DNA of 21,944 bases from an uncultured Bacilli bacterium (GTDB lineage Bacteria > Bacillota_I > Bacilli_A > RF39 > UBA660). The DNA is taken from assembly GCA_947629115.1 (NCBI GenBank), contig CANRCL010000007.1:1-21944 (forward strand), written 5' to 3'. Below, piece by piece: positions 21,746-21,944 of this stretch (the stretch's first letter is position 1; every line of letters starts with the position of its first letter). A program made the position numbers and the translations under genes. Under the pieces are notes generated by a model. That model did not search any database. It worked only from the letters and a program-made list of their open reading frames with translations, and was not told the origin of the DNA.

Positions 21746-21944
21746 TTTCAATCAATCATTTTAAGGAAAGAAATGTTGGCTTTTTGGATATCATTGAGTC
21801 CAAATATTTTTTAGTATTATAGATGTTTTGTCATAAAATAATAATCCTCGCCGGATAGGCATTACTTTCTTTTACGGAAAAGAAAGTAATCAAAGAAGCC
21901 GGGAAAGGTTAAATAACAACCTCGCCGGTTAGGCATTCTTTCTT
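21614..21944. other. Gene-free stretch at the right edge
   Basis: About 330 bases without a credible open frame. It contains the three CAAAGTAAA-type repeats, about 100 bases of plain AT-rich DNA (21746-21845) and the hairpin repeat at 21846-21944. Confidence 0.6.
21846..21944. repeat. 74-bp-spaced repeat with a perfect 13-bp inverted repeat
   Basis: CCTCGCCGGATAGGCATTAC (21846-21865) recurs, with a base change and a one-base deletion near its end, as CCTCGCCGGTTAGGCATTC at 21920-21938, and both continue with TTTCTT. Between them ATTACTTTCTTTT (21861-21873) pairs perfectly with 21878-21890 over an ACGG loop. The second copy is cut by the window edge. The local GC is clearly higher than in the rest of the window. 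Confidence 0.7.

Noticed and set aside
1..21944. Mycoplasma-type genetic code (TGA as Trp)
   Set aside because: TGG is used for Trp in conserved positions, and TGA ends the DUF4130 gene exactly at the ATGA overlap.
21846..21944. CRISPR array
   Set aside because: Only two imperfect units are seen, the spacing contains a palindrome rather than a unique spacer, and no cas gene is near.

Overview
The window comes from a very AT-rich Bacillota genome with short intergenic gaps, most likely an uncultured gut member of the Bacilli/Erysipelotrichales/RF39 type or a similarly AT-rich Clostridia lineage. TGA is read as stop (it ends the DUF4130 gene) and tryptophan is TGG, so this is genetic code 11, not the Mycoplasma code. 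Spore-associated genes (spoIIP, ylbJ, a SigE/SigK-like sigma factor), Shine-Dalgarno sites, SigA-type promoters, a T-box and intrinsic terminators all point to Bacillota.

Layout. Positions 1-1490 hold the 3' part of a BspA/DUF285 repeat surface protein whose start lies outside the window. Positions 1549-5090 are a tightly coupled three-gene operon: a radical-SAM DNA-repair-type protein, its usual DUF4130 partner, and a divergent GroEL-like chaperonin with no groES beside it. tRNA-Ser(GCU) follows at 5187-5277. Then come recD2, a 52-codon membrane protein and an AI-2E-family permease, an order reminiscent of the Bacillus subtilis yrrC-yrrI-alaS region. A sporulation-type sigma factor runs convergently. 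Divergent from it, an alanine-specific T-box (specifier GCU) leads a two-gene operon of a dNMP-kinase-like protein and a short alaS without the C-Ala domain.

Positions 12362-15044 encode three consecutive proteins with type IV prepilin-like N-termini. The middle one carries six degenerate repeats, each with two cysteines. ylbJ (minus strand) overlaps the end of this operon and is divergent from a YlbL-like PDZ/Lon protease. A secreted or membrane-tethered transglutaminase-like protein and rpsT follow on the minus strand. spoIIP with a coupled small membrane protein, a PfkB-type sugar kinase with an odd Pro/Thr/Asn-rich tail, an overlapping stand-alone Smr protein, and a 141-aa unknown protein behind the best promoter in the window complete the coding part.

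The last ~330 bases have no gene. They hold three copies of a CAAAGTAAA-GCAA type repeat, possibly the end of an IS21-like element, and the start of a 74-bp-spaced repeat with a perfect hairpin and locally higher GC. I see no CRISPR array, rRNA or complete transposase. The least conventional parts are the pilin-like operon with the cysteine-paired repeat protein and the radical-SAM/DUF4130/chaperonin operon.
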